From Vreelandella massiliensis (lineage in GTDB: Bacteria > Pseudomonadota > Gammaproteobacteria > Pseudomonadales > Halomonadaceae), in assembly GCF_900155385.1 (NCBI RefSeq), contig NZ_LT699745.1, forward strand, positions 1,192,946 through 1,256,945: a stretch of DNA of 64,000 nucleotides, written 5' to 3'. A model generated the notes under the pieces. That model was not told where the DNA came from. It saw nothing but the letters and a program-made list of their open reading frames with translations, and searched no databases. Within the stretch, counting starts at the first letter, position 1. Every line of letters starts with the position of its first letter. The position numbers were made by a program, and so were the translations under genes. This document shows, piece after piece, positions 49,926-58,022 of the stretch.

Positions 49926-50642
49926 ATGCGCCACTTATTGACCTTGAGCCTCGCCGCGCTGCTCGTAAGTGGGTGTGCCGCGACGCCAGCGCCCACCCAG
50001 GCGACAGATCACGGCGCCTCTAACCGCAAGGCCACCGCGCCGTTGCTACCTTCGGCGCTCTTTGCTGGCGAAGCGGAAACCTTCGAGGGGTGGCGCTGCG
50101 AGCCGGCAAGCCAGCATCTGGTGACCGCCTTTAACGACGAAACGCTGCGCTTGTGGTCGCTGCACGGGGCGTGGCGTTTGCCTCAGGCGGTGGTCGCCAA
50201 TGGTGCACGCTACCAAGATGGCGCGATTAGCTTCTGGAACCGCGGCGATAAAGCCCAGGTCGAGACGCCGCGCGGCCAACTACAGTGCCAGCGTGCTATC
50301 AGTCGAGAAGCGCTTAGCCGTGAAGATCACCCGGGCGTGATGCTGTTTGGCCGTGGCAATGAACCCGGCTGGAGTGTCGCGCTCTCAAGCAGCACGCCAA
50401 CGCTTACGCTGACCACCGACTACGGTGAGCAAACCCAAACGCTGCCCTACATGGTGAGCGTGATGGACAACGACGCCGGCCGAGTGGTACTGGAAAACGC
50501 CGACGCCGAACGCTTTTTTCGCGTGCGCATCGAAGCGGGGGCTTGTTTTGACAGCATGAGCGGCAAACCCTTCCCCGCGCGGGTGACGCTCTCCCTGGAT
50601 GGCGAGCAGTACAGCGGCTGTGGGCAAGGCATCGCGCCATAA
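49926..50642 (+). CDS. Lipoprotein with MliC-like lysozyme-inhibitor domain and a second domain
   Basis: A 238-residue lipoprotein: the signal MRHLLTLSLAALLVSGC has a clear lipobox with Cys17. Residues about 52-122 follow the MliC pattern (WRCEPASQ, NDETLRLW, ANGARYQDGAISFWNRGDKAQV, QLQC), with two cysteines that could form the usual disulfide. MliC proteins block c-type lysozyme. Residues about 135-235 (LFGRGNEPGWSVAL, FFRVRIEAGACFDSMSGKPFPARVTL, YSGCGQGI) resemble the small COG3650-type domain of unknown role. Envelope location is inferred. ATG 49926 has AGGGAG upstream; the frame from 49887 would bury the signal. Confidence 0.8.
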   Translation: MRHLLTLSLAALLVSGCAATPAPTQATDHGASNRKATAPLLPSALFAGEAETFEGWRCEPASQHLVTAFNDETLRLWSLHGAWRLPQAVVANGARYQDGAISFWNRGDKAQVETPRGQLQCQRAISREALSREDHPGVMLFGRGNEPGWSVALSSSTPTLTLTTDYGEQTQTLPYMVSVMDNDAGRVVLENADAERFFRVRIEAGACFDSMSGKPFPARVTLSLDGEQYSGCGQGIAP

Positions 50643-50666
50643 AACGTACGGTGAACACGTGAGCCC

Positions 50667-51734
50667 TTAGCAAGAGGGCGGGGCTAGGCGCCAGCGTGGT
50701 TCAACAAAAGCGGTGGCGCAGAGAGCGCGACGATCGCCCAGGGCGCGCGCGCCCAAACGCTCAAGGGTTGCCTGATCGAGACTGCGCTCGCTCCCTTTCT
50801 GCTCCGATGCATCCCGCGTCTGCCAACTCGTTTGCCCGCCGTTGCGGGTGGCGATCCTATAGGTGAAGGGGTAAAAACCGGGGAAACCCAGGCGCACATC
50901 GGTGACCAACAGCGCTTCGGTATCCTCGTTACGCTCAATGTCGTAGCGTAAAAATGTCCCGGAGAACCAGCGTAGCCGTGCAAGGTGGCGGTCGTTAGCG
51001 GCAGCGGCGTCAAGGTGGCTTTGACGGATGAGGGGCTCAAGTAGCGGGGGCTCATCATCCAACAGGCTGATTAAGCTCTCATACTGCGTGTCGCCATCCA
51101 CCACCGTGGCGCGCCACAGTAGCGTTGTAAACGGCGCGGGCTGTACGAGTCGCGGGGCTTGCTCGATCCCTTGCGCGGCGAGCACCGGTTCGAGTCGCTG
51201 TATCACGACGCCTTTCGCCCCAAGGGCGAACAGAAGGTACGCACTCGAAAGCGCAAGCCCCCAAACGCAGCGGCGCTTGACGTTGCGACCCAGAAGCGCG
51301 GCTCCCAGCGCGATCATCAAGCAGAGCGAGTAGATCGGGTCGATGATAAAGACGATGGGCCAAGCGACAGGCGGTGAGCCAAGCGGCCAGAAAAGCTGCG
51401 TGCCGTAGGTGGTAAGCGCATCGAGCAGCGGGTGAGTCAGCAGTATCAGTAAAAAGAACGTTAGCCACTGGCGCAGGGAAATATCCCGCGCGGGGGGAAA
51501 GCGGGCACAGAGCCACGCGAGCAGCACGCCTACGCCAGCAAGAACAAAAAGCGAGTGGCTGAACCCACGGTGCTGGGTAACGTTAGCGACCGCATCGCCG
51601 TAGTCGATGGCCACATCCAGATCGGGCAGGGTGCCTGCCACGGCCCCAAGTAAAATCGCCTTACGCCCCAGGCGCTTTCCGAGTACGGTACCGCCAATGG
51701 CCGCGCCCAGCGCCGCTTGCGTGAGAGAGTCCAC
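50667..51734 (-). CDS. YdjM-like membrane-bound metal-dependent hydrolase
   Basis: A 355-residue protein of the YdjM/DUF457 family. MDSLTQAALGAAIGGTVLG starts the protein, followed by GTLPDLDVAI near 36, QHRGFSHSLF near 54-63 and LLTHPLLDALTTYGTQLFWP near 98-117. These His and Asp residues are the presumed metal ligands. Four to five membrane spans occupy the first 175 residues and a soluble C-terminal region follows. The substrate is not known. E. coli YdjM is LexA-regulated; no LexA box was found here. It converges with the lipoprotein gene. Confidence 0.85.
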   Translation of the reverse strand: MDSLTQAALGAAIGGTVLGKRLGRKAILLGAVAGTLPDLDVAIDYGDAVANVTQHRGFSHSLFVLAGVGVLLAWLCARFPPARDISLRQWLTFFLLILLTHPLLDALTTYGTQLFWPLGSPPVAWPIVFIIDPIYSLCLMIALGAALLGRNVKRRCVWGLALSSAYLLFALGAKGVVIQRLEPVLAAQGIEQAPRLVQPAPFTTLLWRATVVDGDTQYESLISLLDDEPPLLEPLIRQSHLDAAAANDRHLARLRWFSGTFLRYDIERNEDTEALLVTDVRLGFPGFYPFTYRIATRNGGQTSWQTRDASEQKGSERSLDQATLERLGARALGDRRALCATAFVEPRWRLAPPSC

Positions 51735-51812
51735 CGCTTTCTCCTGTGGGTAAAGCCAGCTAAGATATGATAAGCCTTTTCATTATACGCAGTCTGTTAA
51801 GAGGGTGCCTAG

Positions 51813-52292
51813 ATGTTACACTTCTGTCCAATTAAAAAGCGCCTAAGTAAAAAGCGGTTTGCCCAACGCGCCTTGAGTCTGTCGCTGCTCTTTGTAGCGC
51901 CTTTCGCCTTTGCCACGCCTGCGATTGACGTTCACAGCGACCCTAACTGCGGCTGCTGTGGCGCTTGGGTGGCGCACCTTGAAGAGAACGGCTTTGAGGT
52001 GAACCACCATCGCGACGGCGACGTGCGCCAGGTGAAAATCGAACAGGGGGTCACGCCTGAACTGGCTTCCTGCCACACCGCCATTATTGATGGCTATGTG
52101 ATCGAAGGACACGTGCCGGCCGACGATATCCAAACGCTGCTGGACGAGCGTCCGGACGTCGCGGGTCTGGCCGTACCGGGCATGCCCCATGGCTCGCCGG
52201 GCATGGAGACCGGTCGCGTGGATGACTATGCGGTGCTAACGTTTACCCGTGATAATCGTGCACCGGAAATTTTCCGCGAGTACGCGCAGTAA
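51813..52292 (+). CDS. DUF411 periplasmic metal-associated protein
   Basis: A 159-residue exported protein. A basic n-region (KKRLSKKRFAQRA) and hydrophobic core end at FAFA/TPAID, about residue 34. The mature part has the DUF411 signature DPNCGCCGAWVAHLEENGFEV (CxCC) and SCHTAIIDGYVIEGHVPADDI, and a Met/His patch MPHGSPGMETG. DUF411 proteins occur with copper-resistance genes and are thought to bind metal. No copper pump or oxidase gene is adjacent here, so the role is inferred. Confidence 0.9.
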   Translation: MLHFCPIKKRLSKKRFAQRALSLSLLFVAPFAFATPAIDVHSDPNCGCCGAWVAHLEENGFEVNHHRDGDVRQVKIEQGVTPELASCHTAIIDGYVIEGHVPADDIQTLLDERPDVAGLAVPGMPHGSPGMETGRVDDYAVLTFTRDNRAPEIFREYAQ

Positions 52293-52344
52293 CGGTTAAC
52301 GCCATTCGTCAAGCCGAACGCAATCAGCTAATAAGGAGCGAGAA

Positions 52345-52785
52345 ATGCAGTATCTGCACACGATGGTACGCATTAGCGATATTGATGCTTCACTACATTT
52401 CTACTGCGACCTGTTAGGCCTTAAAGAAGTGCGCCGCAAGGAGAATGAGAAAGGGCGTTTTACCCTTGTCTTTCTCACCGCACCGGAGGATGAACAGCGC
52501 TCAGAGGAGCTGCAGGCCCCAGAGCTTGAACTGACCTACAACTGGGATCCCGAGGAGTACAGCGGCGGGCGTAACTTTGGCCACTTGGCCTATCGGGTGG
52601 ACGATATTTACGCGCTGTGTCAGAAGCTTCAAGATAACGGCGTGACGATCAACCGCCCGCCACACGATGGCCACATGGCGTTTGTGAAGTCTCCCGACGG
52701 TATTTCCGTCGAGCTGTTGCAAAAAGGCGATGCCCTGCCGCCCAAGGAGCCTTGGGCATCCATGGAAAACACCGGAAGTTGGTAA
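52345..52785 (+). CDS. gloA: Lactoylglutathione lyase (glyoxalase I)
   Basis: A 146-residue VOC-fold enzyme that converts the methylglyoxal-glutathione hemithioacetal to S-lactoylglutathione. The four metal ligands of GloA are in place: His5 ([10 protein letters not shown]), Glu62 (LELTYNW), His80 (NFGHLAYRV) and Glu123 (SVELLQK). The shorter length corresponds to the nickel-type enzyme of E. coli. AAGGAG precedes ATG 52345. The META-domain lipoprotein begins one base after its stop codon. Confidence 0.95.
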   Translation: MQYLHTMVRISDIDASLHFYCDLLGLKEVRRKENEKGRFTLVFLTAPEDEQRSEELQAPELELTYNWDPEEYSGGRNFGHLAYRVDDIYALCQKLQDNGVTINRPPHDGHMAFVKSPDGISVELLQKGDALPPKEPWASMENTGSW

Positions 52786-52786
52786 A

Positions 52787-53278
52787 GTGAGCACTCGATC
52801 GTTATCAAAAACAGCGTTGTTGACAATGCGAACAGCCCCAAGGTGGCTTGCGATAGCCGCCTTGGCGTTACTGCTGGGTGCCTGTGGCAGCACTCCTAAG
52901 CAGGCGCCCCTGGATAGTGCCGCGCGTGATGCGTCGCTCTCAGGGCCGGTGGTGGAGACGCGCTGGAATTTGCTGCTGGTGGGCACCAATGAGCGCCTCT
53001 CTTTACCCGAAACGCCCTTTTTTCGTATCAGCGAGGACGGGCGCGTGAGCGGCCACGATGGCTGCAACCGCTTTACCGCGCGCGCCGAACTGGGCGACAA
53101 CCAGCGCATCGCGATCAGCGACATTGCCACCACCCGCATGGCGTGCCCGGATAGCGAAAGCACGGAACGCGTCACCGCTATGCTCGAAAACGCTTACCGC
53201 TATTTGATTGATCATGACCGTTTGGTGTTCTTCGGCCCGGATAGCCGCGTACTCGGCGGTTGGCGCCGGGCCAACTGA
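52787..53278 (+). CDS. META-domain lipoprotein (HslJ-like)
   Basis: A 163-residue lipoprotein precursor. The hydrophobic signal ends in LLLGAC, a good lipobox. The mature part is a META/HslJ domain: TRWNLLLVGTNERLSL, FFRISEDGRVSGHDGCNRFTA, ATTRMACPDSESTERVTAMLENAYRYLI and RLVFFGPDSRVL. HslJ-type proteins are heat-inducible outer-membrane lipoproteins of unclear role. I chose GTG 52787 because GGAAG lies at good distance; ATG 52826 gives a more usual signal length but has no ribosome site. It is probably coupled to gloA. Confidence 0.85.
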   Translation: MSTRSLSKTALLTMRTAPRWLAIAALALLLGACGSTPKQAPLDSAARDASLSGPVVETRWNLLLVGTNERLSLPETPFFRISEDGRVSGHDGCNRFTARAELGDNQRIAISDIATTRMACPDSESTERVTAMLENAYRYLIDHDRLVFFGPDSRVLGGWRRAN

Positions 53279-53290
53279 TACAGCGTGTCG

Positions 53291-54424
53291 TTAATCGCTA
53301 AAAGGCGGGTTAAAGCGGGCGATAAAGCGCGCATCGATCCGCTTTTTCCATCGCCACACCCATTTCCCGGAAAACCCCAAGGCGCCGCGACTTGCAATGG
53401 CGCGCCCATCCCCGGTGCCGATTAGTGCAAGTACCCGTTTGGGCGGCTGCCACTTGGCAAGTGACTCGCCTCGGCATGCCGCGCGCAGATTATCAGCCAG
53501 TAGCGGGCCCATGCGCACGGCGTAAACCCCGGCATTGGGTAACGGCGGCTCAAACGCTGCGCAGTCGCCGGCGGCAAAAAGCCCGGGTATGCCCTGCACC
53601 TCAAGGGTCTTTGTCACTTGGATAAACCCATTGGCATCAAGCGGTAGGGCGGTATCGACCAGCCAAGGGTGGCCTACCGCCCCCGTCGCCCACAGCACGA
53701 TATCCGCCGGATAGCACCGGCCCGCCGTATCCAGCACGCCACCCGCGGACAGCGCCCGCCCGCGAACGCGGTGATGCACCGTGATGTTCGCACGGCGTAG
53801 CGCGCGCTGGAGAAGTCCTCGCGGCAGCCACCCCGCCTCGGGCAGAAGCGCATCGGCGGCGCTTAACAGCTCCCCCCGCCAGGTGATATCGGGTCGCTTT
53901 TGGCGTAGCTGCGCCAATACGCTCATTAGGGTTTCGCAGCCAGCGGCGCCGCCGCCGACGCTGACCACGCGCTGCTCTCCCCCGTTGGGAAGGCGTGCCA
54001 CGCTATCTTGTAGGGCTTGCCAGCGTTGATGAAGCGTGCTTAGTGGGCGCATGGCGAGCAGATAGGGTGTGTTGTCACTTGTTTGCTCGGGCAGCGCGAG
54101 GGTGGAGCCGATATTGAGTGAGGCCACGTCAAACCCGACCCGCTCGCCGCTTTTAAGCGTTACCTCGCGCTTCTCTACGCTTAACCCCGTGGCGGGCGAG
54201 ATGATCAAGCGTGCCCCCGCGCGTTGGCACAGCGCTTGGATATCGATTTGCGTCTCGCGTAGCGAACACTCGCCGGCAAGCCAGGCGGGGACGCTACCCG
54301 AGTACGCCGCATAGCGGCTATCGCTGACCACGGTGGCTTCAATGCTAGGCGCTGGATTTTTCGCCAAGGCTTCAAGCACGAAGGCGTGGGCGTGCCCGGC
54401 GCCGATCAGCAGCAACCGCGTCAT
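53291..54424 (-). CDS. FAD oxidoreductase of the SelD-N-terminal (TIGR03169) type
   Basis: A 377-residue pyridine-nucleotide-disulfide-type flavoprotein without redox cysteines. FAD loop LLLIGAGHAHAFVLEAL is at residues 4-20. VVSVGGGAAGCETLMSVL near 153-170 binds NAD(P)H. FAAGDCAAFEPP near 295 is the second FAD motif. The LLIGAGHAHA start, DSRYAAYSGSVPAWLAG stretch and overall build match the NDH-like proteins found fused to or beside SelD (selenide, water dikinase). No SelD domain is attached or nearby. Its start overlaps the end of the TVP38 fusion gene by four bases. Confidence 0.82.
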   Translation of the reverse strand: MTRLLLIGAGHAHAFVLEALAKNPAPSIEATVVSDSRYAAYSGSVPAWLAGECSLRETQIDIQALCQRAGARLIISPATGLSVEKREVTLKSGERVGFDVASLNIGSTLALPEQTSDNTPYLLAMRPLSTLHQRWQALQDSVARLPNGGEQRVVSVGGGAAGCETLMSVLAQLRQKRPDITWRGELLSAADALLPEAGWLPRGLLQRALRRANITVHHRVRGRALSAGGVLDTAGRCYPADIVLWATGAVGHPWLVDTALPLDANGFIQVTKTLEVQGIPGLFAAGDCAAFEPPLPNAGVYAVRMGPLLADNLRAACRGESLAKWQPPKRVLALIGTGDGRAIASRGALGFSGKWVWRWKKRIDARFIARFNPPFSD

Positions 54425-56577
54425 TGGGCCTCCTTTTTGCCTTCACCCCGCCGCCAGGCGAAGTAGCGCTTGAGCAGGGCCAGCACGCGCTCGGGTTTGT
54501 GCGCATTCTTCCACACGCCGGCCGTGGCCTTGGCGGCTTCGCCGAGAGTGGGGTAGGGGTGGATGGTGCCGAGCAGCTTATTCAGCCCGAGGCCGTGCTT
54601 CATGGCGAGGGTGAACTCGCCCAGCCACTCTCCCGCGTTCTCCGCGACGATGGTGGCACCGAGTATCTTGTCGCGCCCTGGCACGGTGAGCACTTTGATA
54701 AAGCCCTCCGTCGCGCCCTCGGCAATGGCGCGGTCGCTCTCGCCCATGGCGTAATGGGTGAGTTCATAATCAATCTCTTGGGCCTTGGCCTCTTTTTCGT
54801 TCAACCCCACGCGCGCGACCTCGGGCTGGGTGTAGGTCACCGCGGGCATGAAGCGGTAATCCACGGCGAAGCTTTTCAGCTCGCCAAACAGCGCATTCAC
54901 CGCGGCGTGCCAGGCTTGGTGGGCACCGGCGTGAGTGAGCTGATAAGGGCCTGCCACATCGCCACAGGCCCAGATATTGGGCAAGCGCGTTTGCAGGCGC
55001 GTATTCAGTTCCAGCGTGCCCGCCTCGCTCGTGGTGACCCCGAGCTCTTCCAGTCCCAGCCCTTCGACGTTGGCTTGGCGGCCAACACTCACTAGCAGCT
55101 GGTCAAAGGGCAGGTGGGTGTGCTCGCCATTGTGCTCCACGGCAAGTTGATACCCCGTCTCGCTCTGGGTGATCTCTAGCGCTTGGGTATGCGTCATCAC
55201 CGTCACCCCGTCGCGGGCGAGCGTCGCTTCGACGTGGTCGCCGACATCATCGTCTTCACGGCCCATGAGGCGGGGCGTGCCCTCCACCAGGGTGACCGCC
55301 GTGCCCAGCCGAGCAAAGCTTTGGCTGAGTTCGCAGCCAATCGCGCCGCCGCCGAGCACCACCAAGCGCTTGGGCTGCTCGGTGAGCGACCAGAGAGTTT
55401 CCGAGGTGAGCACCGGCGCGCCCTCAATCCCAGGGAGCGAGGGGATGCGCGGCCGGGCGCCGGTGGCGATGACGATATGCCGGGCGCTCAGGGTTTGATC
55501 GCCCACGCGCACCTCCCACGGTGAAGTGAGCGTGGCCTGCGCTTGATACACCGCCACACCCAGGTTGCTGTAGCGCTCGACGCTATCGTGGGGCTCGATG
55601 TCGGCGATCGCTTGATGGACGTGGCGCATGACCTGGGCAAAATCGATGCTGGGTTCGCTTGCCGAGACACCAAAGCGCTCTGCCGTGCGAATTTCATGCG
55701 CTGCGCGGGCCGCGCGAATTAGCGCTTTCGATGGCACACAGCCGGTGTTCAAGCAGTCGCCGCCCATTTTGTGCTTCTCGACCAGCGCGACCTTGGCGTT
55801 AACCGCGCTGGCGATATAGCTGGTGACCAGGCCGGCCGAGCCACCGCCGATGACCAGAATATCGTAATCAAAGGTGCTCGGGCGCGTGAAGGCTTGATAC
55901 ATCTTGCGCTTTTGCACCAGCAGGGCGATGCGCCGCGCGATCCAGGGAAACACGGCCAGCAGCGCAAAGGAGGCGAGCAGCGAAGGCGAGAGAATGCCGC
56001 TTAAGCTTTCCAACTCCCCCAGCTGGCCCCCCGCATTGACGTAAATCACCGTGCCGGGAAGCATCGCCACTTGGCTCACCCAGTAGTAGGTCACGGTTTT
56101 TATCCGTGTGAGCCCCATGACCAGGTTAATGATGAAAAACGGGAAAATCGGCACCAGGCGCAGGGTGAAAAGGTAGAGAGCGCCGTCGCGCTCAACCCCG
56201 CGATTGATACGCTCGAACTGGCGCGGGAAGCGCTTTTCGATCGGCTTGCGAAACAGAAACCGTGAGATCAAAAACGCCAGTGTGGCGCCGATCGTGCTGG
56301 CGAAGGAAATGATCAAAAGCCCCCAGCCAAGGCCAAACAGCGCCCCGCCCAGCAGCGTCATCAAGGTGGCGCCCGGCAGCGACAGCGCCGTGACGACCAC
56401 GTAAATAGCAAAGAACGCCCCCGCGACTTGCCAGGGCGACTGCTGAAACAGCGCTTGAAAATCGCCGCGATACGCTTGCAGCGTCTCAAGGGTCAAGTAC
56501 GCCGGCGCCCCGCTGAGATAAAACAGCGCCACCACGGTGACCAAAAAGGCAATCAATAAAAGGCGTTGTCGGTTCAC
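54421..56577 (-). CDS. TVP38/TMEM64 membrane domain fused to flavin disulfide reductase
   Basis: A 718-residue fusion. Residues 1-220 are a TVP38/TMEM64 (VTT) membrane domain with about five or six spans and the core GGALFGLGWGLLIISFASTIGA then LRLVPIFPFFIINLVMG. Residues 237-718 form a complete class I disulfide oxidoreductase: FAD loop YDILVIGGGSAG, redox pair Cys275/Cys280 in GGDCLNTGCVPSK, NAD loop VLGGGAIGCELSQ, and WACGDVAG. At the C-terminus, HPYPTLGE has Tyr675 where lipoamide dehydrogenase has its catalytic His; Glu680 is kept. This resembles mercuric reductase more. The substrate is unknown. Confidence 0.9.
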   Translation of the reverse strand: MNRQRLLLIAFLVTVVALFYLSGAPAYLTLETLQAYRGDFQALFQQSPWQVAGAFFAIYVVVTALSLPGATLMTLLGGALFGLGWGLLIISFASTIGATLAFLISRFLFRKPIEKRFPRQFERINRGVERDGALYLFTLRLVPIFPFFIINLVMGLTRIKTVTYYWVSQVAMLPGTVIYVNAGGQLGELESLSGILSPSLLASFALLAVFPWIARRIALLVQKRKMYQAFTRPSTFDYDILVIGGGSAGLVTSYIASAVNAKVALVEKHKMGGDCLNTGCVPSKALIRAARAAHEIRTAERFGVSASEPSIDFAQVMRHVHQAIADIEPHDSVERYSNLGVAVYQAQATLTSPWEVRVGDQTLSARHIVIATGARPRIPSLPGIEGAPVLTSETLWSLTEQPKRLVVLGGGAIGCELSQSFARLGTAVTLVEGTPRLMGREDDDVGDHVEATLARDGVTVMTHTQALEITQSETGYQLAVEHNGEHTHLPFDQLLVSVGRQANVEGLGLEELGVTTSEAGTLELNTRLQTRLPNIWACGDVAGPYQLTHAGAHQAWHAAVNALFGELKSFAVDYRFMPAVTYTQPEVARVGLNEKEAKAQEIDYELTHYAMGESDRAIAEGATEGFIKVLTVPGRDKILGATIVAENAGEWLGEFTLAMKHGLGLNKLLGTIHPYPTLGEAAKATAGVWKNAHKPERVLALLKRYFAWRRGEGKKEAQ

Positions 56578-56645
56578 GTCAGGCTCCAGTGTTGGCGGTG
56601 GTATGTCAGTATCGTTCAGGGTCAGTGCGCTGTGGCGTCAATTCC

Positions 56646-57281
56646 TTACGTTTGCAGGCGGCGAAGCCGCTGCCAGCGCTGCCAATCCTCGGGGCGGTCA
56701 ACGTCCCAAACGGTGGCGGGGTACGCCGCGGTTAACCCGCACGCGGTGAGGCGGGCGCGGGTCTCGGCGAGCACGTGTTCACTGCCCCACGGCATGTCGC
56801 GAAAGAGCGTGGGGGTGTCCTCTTGGGTGCCGATGAGCCCATAACCACCATCCTCGGCGGGAAGCATCACTACCTGATGGTCGGCTAACTGCGCGGCGCA
56901 AAGGTGCAGTAATGCGGGTGTGATGCTGGGACAGTCGCTGCCGACCACCATCGCAGGGCCGGGCGTGGCGCTTAGGGCGTGACGCATCCGCGCGCCAAGG
57001 TCACCTTCCGGTTGAGGTTTTAATGCGATGCCATACTGCTGATGGAGCGCAATAAAGAGCGGGTGCTCGTGTTCCAGTGCGGTCCAGAGCGTTACCTGGT
57101 GGGGTGGAAAGGCGCGGCAGGCCGTCGCCACGCAGGCGCGCACCAACTCGGCATGGGCATCGGCCGCGCCGAGCTTGCCTAGACGCGGTATCAAGCGGGT
57201 TTTAGCGTGACCGGGTAGCGGCGCCTTGGCGAGCAGATGCAGCGCGACAGGCGGGCAGGTCAGCAAAGGCTCAGCGCACAT
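56646..57281 (-). CDS. TIGR04282-type glycosyltransferase (rSAM/selenodomain-associated transferase 1)
   Basis: A 211-residue GT-A-like nucleotidyl/glycosyl transferase. LLAKAPLPGHAKTRLIPRLG near 17-36 is the nucleotide-binding start, MVVGSDCPSITPALL near 110-124 is the DxD-like region (SDCP), and MLPAEDGGYGLIGTQ near 138-152 is also diagnostic. The family is named for its link with radical-SAM/selenodomain and arsenosugar loci. ATG 57281 is chosen (overlap of 11 bases with the preceding gene); a TTG at 57314 is less likely. It is part of the minus-strand accessory cluster. Confidence 0.83.
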   Translation of the reverse strand: MCAEPLLTCPPVALHLLAKAPLPGHAKTRLIPRLGKLGAADAHAELVRACVATACRAFPPHQVTLWTALEHEHPLFIALHQQYGIALKPQPEGDLGARMRHALSATPGPAMVVGSDCPSITPALLHLCAAQLADHQVVMLPAEDGGYGLIGTQEDTPTLFRDMPWGSEHVLAETRARLTACGLTAAYPATVWDVDRPEDWQRWQRLRRLQT

Positions 57282-57984
57282 GGCGATACGCCTTGGCGAG
57301 CGCTTCGGCGTCAACGCCGCGCCAGTAGCGGTAGCGCAGCCGCCACATTAATACGATCGTGCGCCAGGCGCCGTGTTTGTCCCAGCGTCTGCCGGAACTC
57401 ACCACCTTGGCGCGTAGGCAGGCAGGGCGGCTTAAGCGTTTGAGTCGACGCGTGATGTCGATGTCCTCCATCAACGGCTGCTCGGGGTAGCCGCTCACCG
57501 CCTCGAAGGTGTCGCGGCGCATGAAGAGCGCCTGATCGCCGGTGGCGATGCCGGTAAGGCGCGAGCGCAGGTTGATCATCGTGCTGATCACCGGCAGCCA
57601 GGGGCTATGGCCCTCCAGGCGAATATCAAACCTCCCCCAGGGCCGCGTCGCGAGTGCCTGCGTGATCAGCGAAAGCGCCTCGGGCGGCAAGCGGGTATCG
57701 GCGTGAAGAAAGAGTAGCGCATCTGCGCGGGCATGCGCGGCACCCAGGTTCATCTGCCGCGCGCGACCAGGCAGGCTTGTCAGCACGCGATCCGCCAACG
57801 GTTTGGCAAGCGCTAGAGTGTCGTCTTGGCTTTCGCCATCCACCACGACCACTTCCACCCCCTGCGCGCGCAGGGGCTGCAGGGCCGCGAGGTGGGCCGG
57901 CAAGGCGCCAGCCTCGTTGAGCACGGGCATGATGATACTGAGCGGTACAGCCGGATGTCTTGTGGCAGCGTGGTTTCTGTTCAT
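57271..57984 (-). CDS. TIGR04283-type family 2 glycosyltransferase (rSAM/selenodomain-associated transferase 2)
   Basis: A 237-residue GT2 enzyme. LSIIMPVLNEAGALPAHLAAL near 15-35 binds the nucleotide, VVVVDGESQDDT near 44-55, LLFLHADTRLPPEAL near 90-104 carries the DxD metal site, and MEDIDITRRLKR near 178-189 is the catalytic ED region. The ADxRLP form and short length point to TIGR04283, which pairs with TIGR04282 as here. The AGAGG ribosome site lies in a triplicated 14-base repeat that also carries a decoy start. Confidence 0.86.
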   Translation of the reverse strand: MNRNHAATRHPAVPLSIIMPVLNEAGALPAHLAALQPLRAQGVEVVVVDGESQDDTLALAKPLADRVLTSLPGRARQMNLGAAHARADALLFLHADTRLPPEALSLITQALATRPWGRFDIRLEGHSPWLPVISTMINLRSRLTGIATGDQALFMRRDTFEAVSGYPEQPLMEDIDITRRLKRLSRPACLRAKVVSSGRRWDKHGAWRTIVLMWRLRYRYWRGVDAEALAKAYRHVR

Positions 57985-58022
57985 AAGGCACCTCTCATAA
58001 GGTATCTCTCATAAGACACCAC
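57981..58022. repeat. Three tandem 14-bp repeats at the permease/glycosyltransferase junction
   Basis: Units TCATAAGGCACCTC (57981-57994), TCATAAGGTATCTC (57995-58008) and TCATAAGACACCAC (58009-58022) are adjacent. Read on the minus strand, each contains CTTATGA. The first includes the permease stop, the second starts a five-codon ORF that ends across the glycosyltransferase start, and the third carries the true ATG 57984. The array therefore duplicates ribosome site and start codon. Confidence 0.9.
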
